A DNA stretch of 62,000 bases from Phoronis australis (lineage: Eukaryota; Phoronida; Phoronidae). Location of the stretch: assembly GCA_002633005.1 (NCBI GenBank), contig NMRA01000125.1, positions 394,413 to 456,412 on the forward strand. The letters run 5' to 3'. The notes beneath the pieces were generated by a model. That model was not told the DNA's origin. It saw nothing but the letters and a program-made list of their open reading frames with translations, and did not search any database. Below are positions 11,501-26,500 of this stretch, piece after piece. Numbering within the stretch: the stretch's first letter is position 1; the number at the start of each line of letters is the position of its first letter. A program made the translations under genes and the position numbers.

Positions 11501-14500
11501 TTCCTGGCTGCTGATAGGGAGATTTTAAAAGGGAACTGTAATTTATTCTGAATAAATTCTGGATAGTTTTCTATGAATTGTTGATTAATTTCACAAATAA
11601 TTCAACACCAAAAATTAAACTTATATTCTCTAAAGAAGCTAAAAAAATTACCGGCTTGGAGCGCTGCTTAGTCTCGTGACGTATTTGGCGGGGGCAAAGT
11701 CACTGTCCTGTGTTAGCGTGCAATCAAGTAGCGTTCTTCATATTGTCGGAATAAGAAATTTTAGTGTGAAATGTCGGGTCACCAGGGATACCTGTTTGAG
11801 CCGAGGCAACACAAAGTGATACCCAGTCATCGTCATCGTCAGACGAAAATTTGCCGGTGCAACTGGTGTCAGTGACTGTGCCGAGGGCAATGTGGACTCT
11901 AGCCATCCANNNNNNNNNNNNNNNNNNNNNNNNNNNNNNNNNNNNNNNNNNNNNNNNNNNNNNNNNNNNNNNNNNNNNNNNNNNNNNNNNNNNNNNNNNN
12001 NNNNNNNNNNNNNNNNNNNNNNNNNNNNNNNNNNNNNNNNNNNNNNNNNAAAAAATAAGGACGATTGATACAATGATAAATTACGATGTAAACTCTTCAA
12101 ATATGACATAAGCAATGAATGTGTAAAACAGCCGATACCCCGCCGTTCACGTCACTGACACATCAGCCAATCAGCGATCGCTTTCAGAATTCAGTGTTTT
12201 GACCATGAATTCGAATTGACTTTAGTTTGGCACACAAGTCAGGCAAATGTGAGTTTTATTTGTATGTTAGAACCGATTAACTGCAACATTATTTTGACTA
12301 CAGTCCCCTTTTAAACATCAAGAGCATTCATTTAAGGTTACAATGATCTAAATCAAAAGTTTTGTGACAGAAGGTTGCAAATCTCTTTTTGAAAATCCTT
12401 GAATAAACAACTTTGTAAATTCAATCTTGCTTAAATAAAGGATTTACAAACATAAGTTGAATTTACAAATAAGTTGTTCATTCTTTAGAGCCATGTCATA
12501 ATTCCGTCAATGTGTTTCCTCTCTAACCCTAAAGCAACCAATTTCTCAGCTCTTTCTACACCACAGTGTTCTCCCAGGCATACCATTTGTCTCACACTTT
12601 TGGCTTAGACTAAAAGCCTGATATGCATCAAAAGAATGGCATGATATAACTCTAACTCACTCCTCATTGCATTTATAGAAGGTATCATTCAGCCAGTTGT
12701 ATCCACAGTTTCCATTCAACGTTCCCCTCATGTTTTCCTCGAAACAGATCCTACTGGACATCTTGCCACTTGGTCCCCACAGTAACTTGCACCTCTCTGT
12801 GGGCGTATTGCACTGGCCTTTATAACAGTGAGACTGCAACTGTATGACATTTCTGGTGATTTGGCATTTACAAAGAACAGAGAACACAGAATAACCCCAA
12901 ACACAAGCAACATCAAGTGAAGCAAATGAAAATTAATAAGCCGGAGAATTAACTGACTCTAGTGATAATAAGTTGTATATAAGTTATACTTTGGTATGAA
13001 GAGGCAGTGTGGCCTGGTTGATAAGTGCCCGCTTTCTTTACTCGAGGTCGTGGGTTCGAGTTCCACTAGGTCACACTGCTAAACCCTTGAGCCAGGTTTC
13101 TAGCTCCTCAGCTCGGTTTTAACTATATATTAATAAAGCATAAAAATATTTCCAGGTAATCAGTGCACTGGGCCCACATGCGAGGCCTGCGCACGTCTGG
13201 TACAACGTGTATCAGACTGCCTGCAATTGTTTTTTATATACTTTGGTATGCTGTTGTACCTGACTGTTCTAGTTTAACAATACTTGCAGGGGCAAGAGAA
13301 GAAGGGAATGTTACTGTATATTTCACATCACAACGATTTAATATATTCCCTTACCAAGAACGCGAAGAACGATGATGATTTCGTTAAGTTTTCACTTAGT
13401 AAGTTCTTGAAACATGACAGCTACTATACGAAAGATGCACGGTCAGTTAAAAAAGGTTAGGCTAGCTAGACAGGTGAACATACAAACAACAGGTCTGGGT
13501 TCTATCACAAACTCAATATGAAAATTAGAGAAAAAAGTTTTATAAGACATCTTAGTACTTACCCCAGCCTCTGAGCAGACTGTTCCATCTTGTTTGTAGT
13601 AGTCACCAGGGCAGAACTCTGACTCCCCATTACAGTATTCTGGGAGGTCGCACTCACCGTGTGAATCTCTGCACACTGATGCTTCAGCTTTGAACTAGAA
13701 CGCAAGAATCAGAATAAAATGTCCAACAACTGGTTTCTAATTCTCGAATTGAAAACTCAAACTTTTTTTTACTGGAAAATTTTACAAGACTGCCATGTTT
13801 TGAGTGCATACTGTAGGTTGGCTTGTGTACTTTGTTTCTGACAAAAATATCTGGCCATACACACCCCTTATAAACAACCAATGGAAGTGCATAGTTTACC
13901 TTGGTTGACTTCCACTCATACTGTGAATTCGTTTCCAATGAGTTTTTCATATTATTTCCATTCATAGGTGGATTTAGGGGGGGGGGACTGGGCACCCCTT
14001 TGAATGCCGCAAGCAAAATGAAACAACAACAGTGTGAAGCATGAGGAAATATTGAGTTCAGGAGCTAAGACCGGTAGCGGACGGAGGGGGAGGGAGAGGC
14101 TCAGATGTCGATGCACGTTCCCATTTCTTTTTTAAGTCCACTGTTAGATTTTCTGAAGATAAGGTCAACGTCCTTGGCCCCCGCAACTTTTGGGCCGCTT
14201 GAGTGCATACAATCGCACTTTGCCAATTCCCCCGAGGGTGTTGGGCCCCCCTTATGGTATCCTAGATCCGCCACTGCCATTACACACGATTTATTTTCAA
14301 AAATTAGACATGTAGTAATTTCGGAACTCACAACATGACTCGCAAAATGAACTATGTTACTTTTTATTTACCTTATGGAATTTCCCCTTTTTTAATTTCC
14401 AAGAGTTCTCTTATCTTGGAAATCAATTGGTCATTTCTCAGATTTTCCATGACCGGGGCCACACCCGGCCACAACACTAATCCTTACCTGACATGTCTCC

Positions 14501-17500
14501 TTATCACAGCATTGTCCTGTGGCACAAGTCGCGTTGACCGTCAACGTACACGAGGTGGCGTTACAACACTTGTTGGTGCAGTCCTCCGGCAGGCCGCAAT
14601 CACACTCTTCCCCTGCCTCCAGGTAACCATTCCCGCACGACGGCCCATAGACAATGGACTCCGGTTTGTCATACAGACAGTAGTCCATGCCGAGCTTGAA
14701 GGCATCTGCCAGGTACTTCTTGGAGCAACTTGACCACTTGGTGGGTTGTCGACCACTGGTAAAAAACAGGCTTGGTTTATAGACCACCATACTTTACATG
14801 ATGTTTGTGACAACAAGCTTAGGTCAAAAATCACCATACTTAACTTGAAACACCACTAAAATTGATCAATCACATCAAGTAAGCATTCACAAATTTTTTT
14901 GTGGTCGGAATGGTCACTGAGAGTTGAGACTCAGTTGTTGGTCCAAGGCCATGGTTTACTGCAGGTGTCCTTCCTTTTTGGTAGGAACCATTGTTACATT
15001 TGTTAGTAGCTGTTCACATTTTTTTTTAACATTTGACTGTTTTTCAACACAGCCACATTTTGGAACACTCACTTTGTTATCATATAAGTGCAAGATAATG
15101 AATGAAGGTGTTTCTTTCAAAATATTTCATAAGTGGTGTTTACAAATTACATCCCACTCACCCTGACAAACTGCAACCAGGCCCATTATCACACCCCTTG
15201 TGTTCCCACTGCAATAAACCTAATCTGGTGAAAATACTTGACCTGTCGCAAGCTCCGCCCCTTTGCAAAAAGTCAGGTGACACCCCACAAACAAACAAAC
15301 AACATGTCAGAGGCGAATACACCGTCGCTTAACGAAGTTCCTGGTGGAATCGAGTGTTTTTTGCACTTTTCAAAAACACTTCGACAAAGAAAACAGGCGA
15401 TGCTTTTCAGCAGACAATTGAACATTTACGATGTGAGAAAAAAATGTTAAGGTGATGACGAAAAAATAATTGCTCGAGGAAAAGTATTTCGGAGCCAGCG
15501 AAAATGAATCTGAAGAACCCCCCACGGGTTCACCTTCACCTGACAAATGACAAGGCCACTGGTGCGATATGTTCATGTACACCTGGGTATGTACCTTTAA
15601 GTCCATTTATTTGTACGACGCCATAGATTTCAGGATCTTTTTAACATTTTTATTCTGCCTTCTGCTAAATTCCACCAAATGAAAAATAGGTCACAACTGG
15701 TAGGACTCCCCAAGTGCAAAGTAGCACTTAATTTATGCTTTTCTAATCTTCGAACGAAATATTTTGACTACAAAACTCATATTCATAGCTCGGGTACACA
15801 CTCATCTTGTCCTAGGCAGGCAGTTAGCTCAGATAGGTTTAGGGCTGTGTTCCAGTCAAATTAATGCATGGGACTGGCCGCAATTGCACCATTAAGACAT
15901 TAAGTTAGGTCTACTTACTTATGAACTTTGCATTTTTTGTAGTTTCATTGCATAAAAGTAGCTTTCAGTCAATTTTAAATGCAGCATAATCACTAAGTGG
16001 CGATATGGTTACAAAAGATGACAAGTCTGGTGTAGTGGCAAAAATGGCTATTAACAAAAATACCTCAACTTCTTTTTTAAAGCTTCGTAAATCTAAATAT
16101 GTTTGAACAACTTCAAATTGACCTCTCTCTAACTCTACTGGTGAAGTGTATCTCATCAAAAATTAATTCAACTGTTTATTTTTTCATGACAACTGCTCGA
16201 GCATGGCTTTGATTATAGTAATCCAGTGCCCCTCCTTGTGTTGATCGAATCTCTCAATTTTGGAGAGAAGTTCAGTTGTACGCCAGCCTACAGGTATACG
16301 TATAACAAAAATGTATCTCTCCTACGAAACCGTGAAATGATGTTCATTAGGTTAAAATAAATGAAAATTAATAAAAATGGCCTTAAAAACAATTTCCTAG
16401 GACTACCACTAGACTAGTGCTGAGATGTAGCAATTGCCGAGATAAAAGGCAGCCAGATGAGTGAAACTCCTGAGTCAAAACCAGATAGACCTACACAAGC
16501 ACAGATGAAGGTGTGTCTAGAATGCTTTGTTCTGATTGGTCAGTTAAGCCGTCAGTCATAATGCTGATGATAGGTCAACTACAGGCGCACTAATTTGTAA
16601 CAAATAATTAAACGCTCAATTAATTTCGGCATGACTTTAAGAATAAGTTTGACTAAGAGACCGCAAGGGGTAAAGCACCTCGTCTAGCCTAGTCTTGGTG
16701 TAGCAAGGTCTACAAACGGTATTCCCATGACATGTTGCCCTCTTTACCACGTCTTCCAGTGGCACACGAGTGTCAACAATGAAACATTGTCACGAAATAT
16801 CGTTCTCATACAACCTCAAGACCGACCGTCGATAACTTCCTTGGAATGTGAAAGCATATCTTAAATTGATGCTCCCCTCCTCTCCCCATTTCTCTTTCTC
16901 TGACACTATGTTATATCCAACAATTCCTGTTCCCTATCTGCCACTTTCAGAAAGTTATTGGGAGTGACCTCCCATGTCAGATAGCTGCACCTACCCACTA
17001 GTAGCAGCCATGATACATCTGCTGTCAGGGCATTCACAGCTGGGGCTATCATGCTCCATGCCAAAACTGTGACCCAGTTCGTGGGTAACCGTTGTAGCCA
17101 CCACTTGGACCGACCTTTGGTGGTCCTGTAACAACAACATTACTTACAGAAACAGACTACAGTGCCAGAGCTGAATTATAACTATGACAAGGAAACACGA
17201 AATACTTCTCACACTGGACAGCGTTAGTGATACTGAAACCTCTCGTTACGGTAAAATCTTTGGACAAAAATAATTGCAAAATCACCTTTTTTATTGAACA
17301 TTGTTGTGAAGGCTCCCAATTTTTCAAAATATTTTCTGATTGTAGCTATGGAACAGAACTACATAATCAACTAAAATTTCACTTGTCTGCTACATTGTGT
17401 CCCAAACTGGTGAGGTTTTACTATATACCAGTGTGCATCGTTTTGATACTGAACTCTAAGACAATAGTTTCATTTTGATACAGTCTAACTAGGTTTCCAG

Positions 17501-20500
17501 ATTCTTTGTAACATAACCAATTACAAGACCTCAAGTTTTAAGATTATGAGAATCCCCATAAAAAATGACATAATTTGGCTACATTTGGAACATCATCCCT
17601 GAATCACAAATGGCTGCTCAAATTCAAATGAAACTTCTAGATACCATAATCTAACTTCAGTACAACTTATTAATTAGTTTAATGAAACAATGGTTTGTAA
17701 TATGCAAGGCATCTGAACAAAATTGCCCCCTCCCAAAAATGGTCACAGGAGAGGTGTAAGCCTGCTGCATCACAGAGCCCACGGCCTATCAGGAACTGCT
17801 CTTAAATTTTTCACTTTTCCATCAACTTATATCGAAACAAGGGACTTTATGATACTTGGGAAAAACTCCAAAAAGTTTCATGAAGTACAAACGAAAAGAT
17901 AATTTAGAAAACTAAACTTCTGAGAAATCAACTTGAATCATAAGAAATTGCCATGTTGTTGATACCTTTCTTTTGATACGAACATATCGCTCATTTTTTT
18001 GGCCAATTGTACTGGAAACGCAAGGTCAAGTGTTATTTACATAGTGTTTAACTCTAAACATTTTCTACTTTCAAAAATAAATTCCACAAAAGTATATTAT
18101 TTAGCTAAAATCAGACTCGTGGATAAGGTTGAGCGTAAGAATTAGACAAACCAGAAATAAAAAGACCGGAAACTAAATGAAAACCACGCACAGTGAAAAT
18201 TTTTTTGTGAGAATATGATTACATGAATGAATGAAGTAACTCTGATATTCAAGCAAAAAGTAAAATTTGCCAAACAAAAAATCATCAAAAAAGCAAAATA
18301 CAAATATAGCATACAACCGGTGAAGATTAATAAATTAAACAAGTTATGACTAAGAACATCCATTAAGACAGAGGTAAAAGATGAAGAGAAACATAGACTG
18401 TAATTTGAAAAGTCAGACAATAGGATTTCCATCAATGTGCAATATTGTCTTCACATAACCGGTTTAGGAAGAAACAGTGCAAACATTTTTAAACACTGAA
18501 AAATATTTCAATGACAAGAACAAAAAATCATCCATCTTAAAGAAAGCAAAATTAGGTCTATTATCAAACAATTGAACTCAATAACTTTATAACTAAACAT
18601 GCAATGCGATGATTGTTTACTGACTATATTGCTGGTAGGTGAGAGGGCAAGTAATGAGTGTTTATCTTCCACCACGAGCCCAGAGGGATCCAAATTGATT
18701 GTACGGTTTTTACTAATCGACAAGGGGTCATATCTCAGGGTCAAAGTTTATGAAAGTGTTCAGGAGAGATATTGAAATGAAGCATTTTACAGAAGCTTAA
18801 CATTAGAAATACCAGCCCATGTCACAGTGTCTTGTACTTTATCAATAGATATACACAAGAACTGCAGGAGACAATGTTGGCATTGTCAAGAATCCTGATC
18901 CAAGTTTCTTTTGTGTGAAGCAGAACAATTTTCACATCAGCAACAACTGCCATAGTAACTCTTTGTAGCTTGGTAAATAATTGGCCATACCATAGTAGCA
19001 GAGTGTGTGGTGAAGGAAAGAACACTACTGGGACTGCTTAATATTAGAACAAGCTGATATCTGCCATGAAATGCACTCTTGCTCTGGAGTTAAATTACAG
19101 TACAAGCCAAAAGTATTCAAACAAAATGACCACGAATTCCCCGTGATCTTGGCGGGGCAGAAGTGAAATTTATCATCATTTAACAGTAGGCGAAATTAAA
19201 TATAGGTTATGCTACATACGCAAGAATACTACTACGATATCCCATCTCGAATTCATTTCATCTGGGAATCATGTCCCAACTCGACTGCTGCGAGTAGACT
19301 GTTGTGTCAGTAAAAACATGTACTTCATATCAGGTCAAAATTTCCTGTAAACCTCCCTAATTCTCAGTGTAGATATACCGTATGCATCTATTTGAATTAG
19401 ATTTTTGGATGATTTTGTTGAGGACGGTGGCACTTGACCTATTTACGATGACCCAGATAGAAACTTGCAAGGTTAAAAATAGCTGCCCCATCACCGTGCG
19501 TCGGAATTTTCATCAGTAAATCTTTGCTGTTACTAGAGCAGTAAAACTGGTTTTCAGGAACAACACCTTGGAGCAATGTTTCAGGTAACACAAATGAATG
19601 AGCCCCATCAAATTTGGCATCGTACATGCCAATTTATTGCACCAGGAGACTGCACACCAACCGTGAAATTCTGGCCCTACCATTGCATTAAGACTCGCTC
19701 CACTTAACCCATATTTCACGGCATTTATCAAGGTTTATTAAATGCCCGTATTCAAACATTCATGGGATAACAAACAAAAAATTCTCACGTCCAAACATAT
19801 TTCAAAAGTATTTAACGTCAGAGTGATCACCATGGCATTCTGTTATCATAAAGCAATCATTAAGATTTCTTTTCAACTTGATGTGCATAAAGTCTACTCA
19901 CATGATTCTTCAAACGTCTGAAGCGTTAAACGATTTAGTTGCCATGCATTACGTAAATTAAGTATATGTTATTGCTTAACACACAGAACAGAACAAACTC
20001 TTTGATCAAGAACATCTAGTTCCTGACGAAGGCACCCATTAGTTTGTCAGACATCACAGAACTAAGTGAGGGTGCTAGGTGTAGAGCAGTTAACAGACAC
20101 GCACAGACTCACACGGAGTGGTGTGAAACACAGGCCCAGACCAAGAGACTTGCAGAAGAAAAGGACTGGAATTTTTAACACATCACTGAAAAGGGTGGCT
20201 CAAAAATTAACATCTCGGAAGGAATTTACAGTGGGAGAAAAATTAATATTTTGGCAATGGATAAATTTTTTTCAAGCACCTTAGTGAACAGCTGATTGGT
20301 TATGGAAGTCTCTACAGGAAAAGGTCAAAGGTCAGGTCAATTCATAGATCAAACCATGCGCATAAAAACTACATGGAATAAAGGAAGGGTACACCAGAAT
20401 GTTTTGAAAGTAATACAGCAATAGTGGAAACAGGAGGGGAGGGGAGTAACAAACAGGATTCTATGGTTCACAGGGTCCTACTATCCAGACTAAACATTCA

Positions 20501-23500
20501 AAGAGAATGTAAAAAGCGGTTAGTTTGACAACCTCCAAATCAATCTTACAACCAATGTTAAAGCACATTTTGCACACTGTGATTTCCAAACAAAGAAATC
20601 AGTTTTGTTTGTAATGAAACCACTGTAACAAACCAAGAAAATCAAATGTGACAATTCCAATGTGCAGAATCAAGTTCTCTGAACCACACAATGGAAAAGA
20701 TAATTCGCGATTTCGTGGTCCATGGCAATTTTCAAACTAGATCCAACAGTTTGAAAGGTTGAATAAGGTGCTTACGAAATAGATTGATTGGAAAGTCTCT
20801 GTTAAGAATACCTGCTTCTAGTACTATTGTGCAAGGTGTCTAAACAAGTGATGTGTGAACTCATTTTTGAACCACCCTATATTTTTGGGAATTACTATGC
20901 AAGATGGCCTCGTAGACAGCATTAGCATGGCCATGCATATACACATTTGGTCCTTACCCGATTCACCCCCGCAGAGTACTGGTGCGTGCAGATAGGCTCG
21001 GGGAAAGCCCTTCCTAGCAGGGCGTTTTGAAAAACTATGCCCCTACAGAACAAAATAGATGGTGTATGCATTACAAGGCTGGCTAACCAGACGCAGGCAT
21101 TACGTTACCGCGACAACACCAGCAGAAGTCATGTGGGTGCAGATGCCATCGGAATTGGCACGGCCGACAATTAAGCCTCGAAAGAGGCGCCCCCTGATGG
21201 AACACAGCAGAATAGTCAGTAAACATCCTAGTAATACTGATGAAGGTCCTTTGTAGTCAAGCTTGACTTGAAAATATCCAAGTGTAACTTTCCAAACTGG
21301 CAATTTTTTTAAGATTTCAAACACAGTACCCAAGCCAACATGAAGCACAAGAGATAGAGTGCATATATAATGGCATGGTTTTGACAAAAACTTCTTGAAT
21401 ATTTACAATTTTAGCTCTCAAGTAAAGCTTGACAACCAAACTGTTTCAGGATGAAAGGTCAGAGAATCTCTGTGGGATCTGGACACAATACAACAAGATA
21501 CAGGGACGTTCTCCTTTCTCATACCATATTAACCGCAGCGGAATACTCATGGGTGCAAATGACGAATTTCTTAGCTTTTCCCACGACACCATCACGGAAT
21601 ACGTAACCACTGAAACAAGGTTGTTAAGGCACACGTTAACTACAAGAGCTAAAAGTAGCACACCAGATGGATGGTCTCTGTTCAGTTGTGTTATATTACA
21701 AGCAAAATAAAGCATAGATGTGCACCCATATTGGTGTCTCGCAAACGACAAGCTTCAGGGTGCTAGTGGCTGACATTTAACAGAGCAGTGAGAGACTTTA
21801 AAATTTGAAGGCAATAAAAGTGATGCTGATGTATCAATAATTTCATCTGAGATAAAACCCCAATCAAATATTCAATTGGGCGAACACAAGGTAATGAAAA
21901 GAATTAATATCAGAATAATACTAGCATTTGACCACAGATTTCATATGCTGTAATTGAGAACAGCTTTATAAAAATTTTCAAAAAATTTCAATGAGGGATT
22001 TAAATGCAGCAGTTGTTAGAGCCAATCCAATGTGTGGTCGGAATTCTACTAAGCTGCTGAGGAAGACCAGAAGGTGCACTGACCATGCATCGTGTTCACC
22101 CTCCAAGAAAGCAGAGTGATAAGTTACTGCAAGATCTGACGTTAATTTCAAAACACAAAGTTTCAATACAAATGCCTCTAAGAGTTAACTGAGGCATCAG
22201 CCACACTTTGAAGTGGTAACGAAGAAACTTTGTTTTGATCTTTGTCACTTACTCCAATAAAGCTGGTCTTACCTTGTTCTTTTTTCAGAAAGGAAGTGGT
22301 TCTCAGTTTTTGAAAAGAACTAATGCTTTGTTATAACTTAAAAGTCCAGGCACAAAATGAATAACATAACATGCTGGGACAAGCCAACTTGTAAACCTTT
22401 CTGCCAATAAGTTCTGTCATTTCATTCCAATACCAGTAATCGTTATCTATTATGGCGGAGGAATAACTTAAGACCACAATTTTTTTTTTGAGACAGATGG
22501 CTGAGTTATAACCACTTCAAAATGTTTTTAACCATGTGCTGCTTATATAGCCAAACTTTTAGTTGACAGGCTTAAAAAAGCAGAAGAAATTCACCGTTAA
22601 CAGTACATATTAGCAAGATGGACAATTGGGAAAATTTTGAGCACCAGAAAGTGCTATAACAATAAGAAAAATACAGAATGGCTCTGGCTACACATATTAA
22701 TAAATAATTAAAACATCAACGGAAAACAAATACCCACAGGGAAATGACTCAGCATCTGTTGTTCAAAAATTAGCAGGAGACAACTTATTCTTAATAAAGA
22801 GGAATCTGCAAAATTTACTTAATAATCAAGCCAAACATGAAGCCAAACCCGATGCTAAAAATAAAAAATTCCTTTAAGTTTTTGAAATGCAAAAATAGCG
22901 CTTGAAAAAGGTAATTGTGAGGAAGGGCCAACAGTAGTCTGATCCATCAAGAAACTGATGAGAGTCACTCTTGTTAAAAATGAACACACCAAACAAATTT
23001 CATGAAGATCCATCTAGAGGCTTAACAAAAAAGCAGGAGGCTTTTGAAAGTGTACAAGGCATTCTTTGGCCACATGGCGAAGCCTATTCCACTGCCATTG
23101 CAATCAAATGATTATGACTCACAGGAACCCCTGATGTGTGGGGTTCACAAGGGTAACAAAGTCTTCTAATCTCGATGTTTCTTTCAGGAAGTTGGAAAGG
23201 CAATTTCGGTACATAGGGAATCGAACAACATACGATCAAACAGATGATGGCAGTATGCGCCCGCGTACGAATACATGGGTGCATGAACAGAAAGACTTGC
23301 TGGAATAAGCTTATTTGTTTGGTCACACTATGCAAGAATTAAACACAACGTATCTGGGTGAAACTGGAAAAATAGACCAAACATGTCTAAAAAAATAGGT
23401 TTTGCTCACAGTGAGGGGTGCAATCCCACTGTTTTGTGAAAATTATTGAACAATGTTATAGTTACTGGAAGCGGACATCATAATGTAATCAGACAAAGAA

Positions 23501-26500
23501 TGGATGCATTCACACAAATTACTAGCAGTTTGTTGACAAAGCTTCAAAGAAAATCAAGAAAGGTTAATTGAAGCAAACTAGTTGGTGTGATGTGAACAAA
23601 ATTTAGTACAAACATAGATTCAACGTCGGAGTACATAGCTAATGCATGTAACTGTTTTAATTCATAAAACTTTCATCTCAGTTGACTGGAAGTTCAAACG
23701 TATTAGGATTAGTACAATGAAGTACTACTTGAGAGCCTCCAGTGCTTTTTTAGGAACAGTTTTAACATTCATAGCAGCCTTCACACCTCCTGTCTTCACT
23801 TAAAAGGATACCGAACCCCGTTTTGGCCTGTTAACCAAAACAGGATTCTGTACACTTTTACAACATAACATTCTATGAACAGTGAACCACGTCAAAAACA
23901 TTGCCCTCTTATAAGACGACGATTAACATCCAGATAGTAGGCATCATAATGAAAGTGGTACTTTTTCATGATACGAGTAGATGGAGTAGATAGTTGGTTC
24001 ACCTGAGCTTTGGGGCATTTGTAGACTACAGGTCACGTGACCTGAAGACAATGCCTTTCTACAGGAAAAACACCATTTCAACAGCAGCACCAAGTGAATT
24101 TCGAGCTCATCATAATGAAAATTTGAATAGTGATGCTCCTTATCACACAGTTTTAAAAGACGAGAGATGTGAATACGTTATATTCAGGTATAACATTTCC
24201 GCAAAATACAACTGACATCATTCACAGTTCTTAAATATTACAACGTCACACCAGCCTGAACTTACGTGATAAATTGAGCATTGTCGTTTCTATACACTGG
24301 ATTGATATAGTCCATTCTGTACTTGATGAAATTTTCCAGTGTCTCATCAGCATCACTTTTAACGGCGATCCGATCTCCTGCTGACCAAGTTTCCACGCCG
24401 ACTAGCGCAAGATAGATGTTCAGTTGGTTGAACAACTGAAAAATGAACTTCAAGTGAAAAGAAGCAATGTATTTATAATTAAGGTTATAAAAGTGTAGAA
24501 ATATGTCCAAATTTGGCCAACTTTGGAACATTATGTCTCAGAAATGACTGTTCTGATTCATATGAAATTTTCAGATGCTATGCTTTATGCAATGTTCCTC
24601 TAAACACATTTAGGAGTTGGTTTTGGTCCACTTTTGTGTGAGGTGATATAAAAAATTGGGCTTTTATGACTTTCCCGAAGGAATTCAATTACTTTTCTAC
24701 TATTTCAATTGTTCTAGTTTCTTTATGTCAATTTAACCACAGAAATCAAGACAAATGATGGAGCAAATAAAATATAGAAAATAGATCGAACCAAACTGAA
24801 TTTCTCTTACTGCGTTGGCAATATTGGCCAGCTCTACTGTTCTACGAGCCGTTTTGTTCACGTCACTGTCCAGGTCACGAAACTGAAAGGAAGAAAAATT
24901 CATTATTATTAAATAAACTGGAACTTTTTCATTGAAACCGCTCTTAGTTTTTAACTGAGGGATAGCTTGGAGTTAATGTCAATTATGTATAGAACATTAC
25001 TTTTAACACACTAAGTACCACATGTCATAGTGTTTAGACCAATGAGCCAGTGCATAAAAATCATTTTCAAGAAGTTTTTGTGCTCATTAGTGCTTTGCAT
25101 ATAGGCGCATGCACTTAAGGTATCCTATGTCTTAAGTGTTTTTTGAGTGTTCTTTGTCCGTTCTTAGTACTTTTCACTGAAATTGCTACAATAAAATGTA
25201 GTGCACACCAACACCCACCACTTTATACTTGATAAGCCAGGGTTCACATACATGCTTAAAAATAGCTTTTAATTGTTTTTTGCAAGAATGTTTCACATTT
25301 GCGCACATGCCCCTAGATGTGAAGATTGGCACAACTTAAAATTCAAGCCAATGGATCAAAATACAGACATATACTAATTCTAGCACATGGTTCAAAGCCA
25401 TGTTGTGATTTGAATCACTACACGTCTGCTACGGATACTTCTCTTAGAATGCATTAATTTTGCTCATGCAACAATGCATTTGGTATAAACAAATACCGTA
25501 TTCGCCATAATAACCGCCCAGGGCGCTTAGAAAAGTTCGTTTCAGGGGGCGCTTATTATAACCCAAGGCGATTGAAACCCGGTTTCCGAAACGGGTGAAA
25601 TCGGAAGCTAAGATTCATCAAATTTACGCTGTAACGTATCATCTATGAAAGACTTTCAACAAAACTGTGGTGCATTGCTATCAAACTTTGCTGCTAAATT
25701 ACGATCATGTTACATAAAATTGTGCTGAAATCCCAGGGCGAAAACTCGCCGACTGACTGCCTTGAAATCGCCGTCTTCGATACGGCGACGTCAATGCTTG
25801 AATAAAAATTTTGTCAACTCAAGCATATTACCTGAAATCCTCATTAAGTTTTATAAGTAGTGTCTCCAAGATTTTTTAAGTTCCCGTGGAGTCTAGATTA
25901 ACGGCAGGTTTAAGTACAAATCTGTGCAACATCGTGCCATCTACATGTGTGATCGGCAAAACGGCGAGAAAAATGTCTGGACGAACACACATGTTGTTGT
26001 CACGTGACGTTTGTTTTGAAGTTCGTCTGCGAGTAAGCGAGCGTGTGCGTGTCACCAGAGTTCATTTGCCAAAGCAGAGACCGTCTTTTGGCCAGAGCCA
26101 CGCAATCTAACTAGCTAGACGTGTCTAAAGAAATTTGCACAAGCAGTAGGCTTAAACCAGAGCGCGTTTCATTCAGCACTTGCCGGTCTCATGCTAAAAA
26201 CGTTCGACATTTGTCTCGGTAAGGCCCATATTAGTCGCCGTGTAGCTGGATGCCTACGTAACTATCTGACAGTTATTTTTAGGTGTAAGGGTGTGTAAGC
26301 ATTCACTGTCAGTTGTCATTTTATCGGATATTTGGCTTAAAAACACCAATTATGGTTAATCAAACAATCCATCTCAAAAATAACGCAAACATATTTTATA
26401 GTATTAGAAATTGTCGGAAATTAGTGCCAATATTCATTTCTTATCGATGCTATGCTACCCGTTTCATGAATGGATAGTTCCCGACTAATGTCTTTGATGA

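Noticed and set aside
15825-15900. tRNA A-box-like TTAGCTCAGATAGG
   Set aside because: No clear B box or cloverleaf follows.
21446-21751. 101-codon minus-strand open frame between protease exons
   Set aside because: No family motif, no matching phase or splice sites to neighbouring exons; composition like the surrounding intron.
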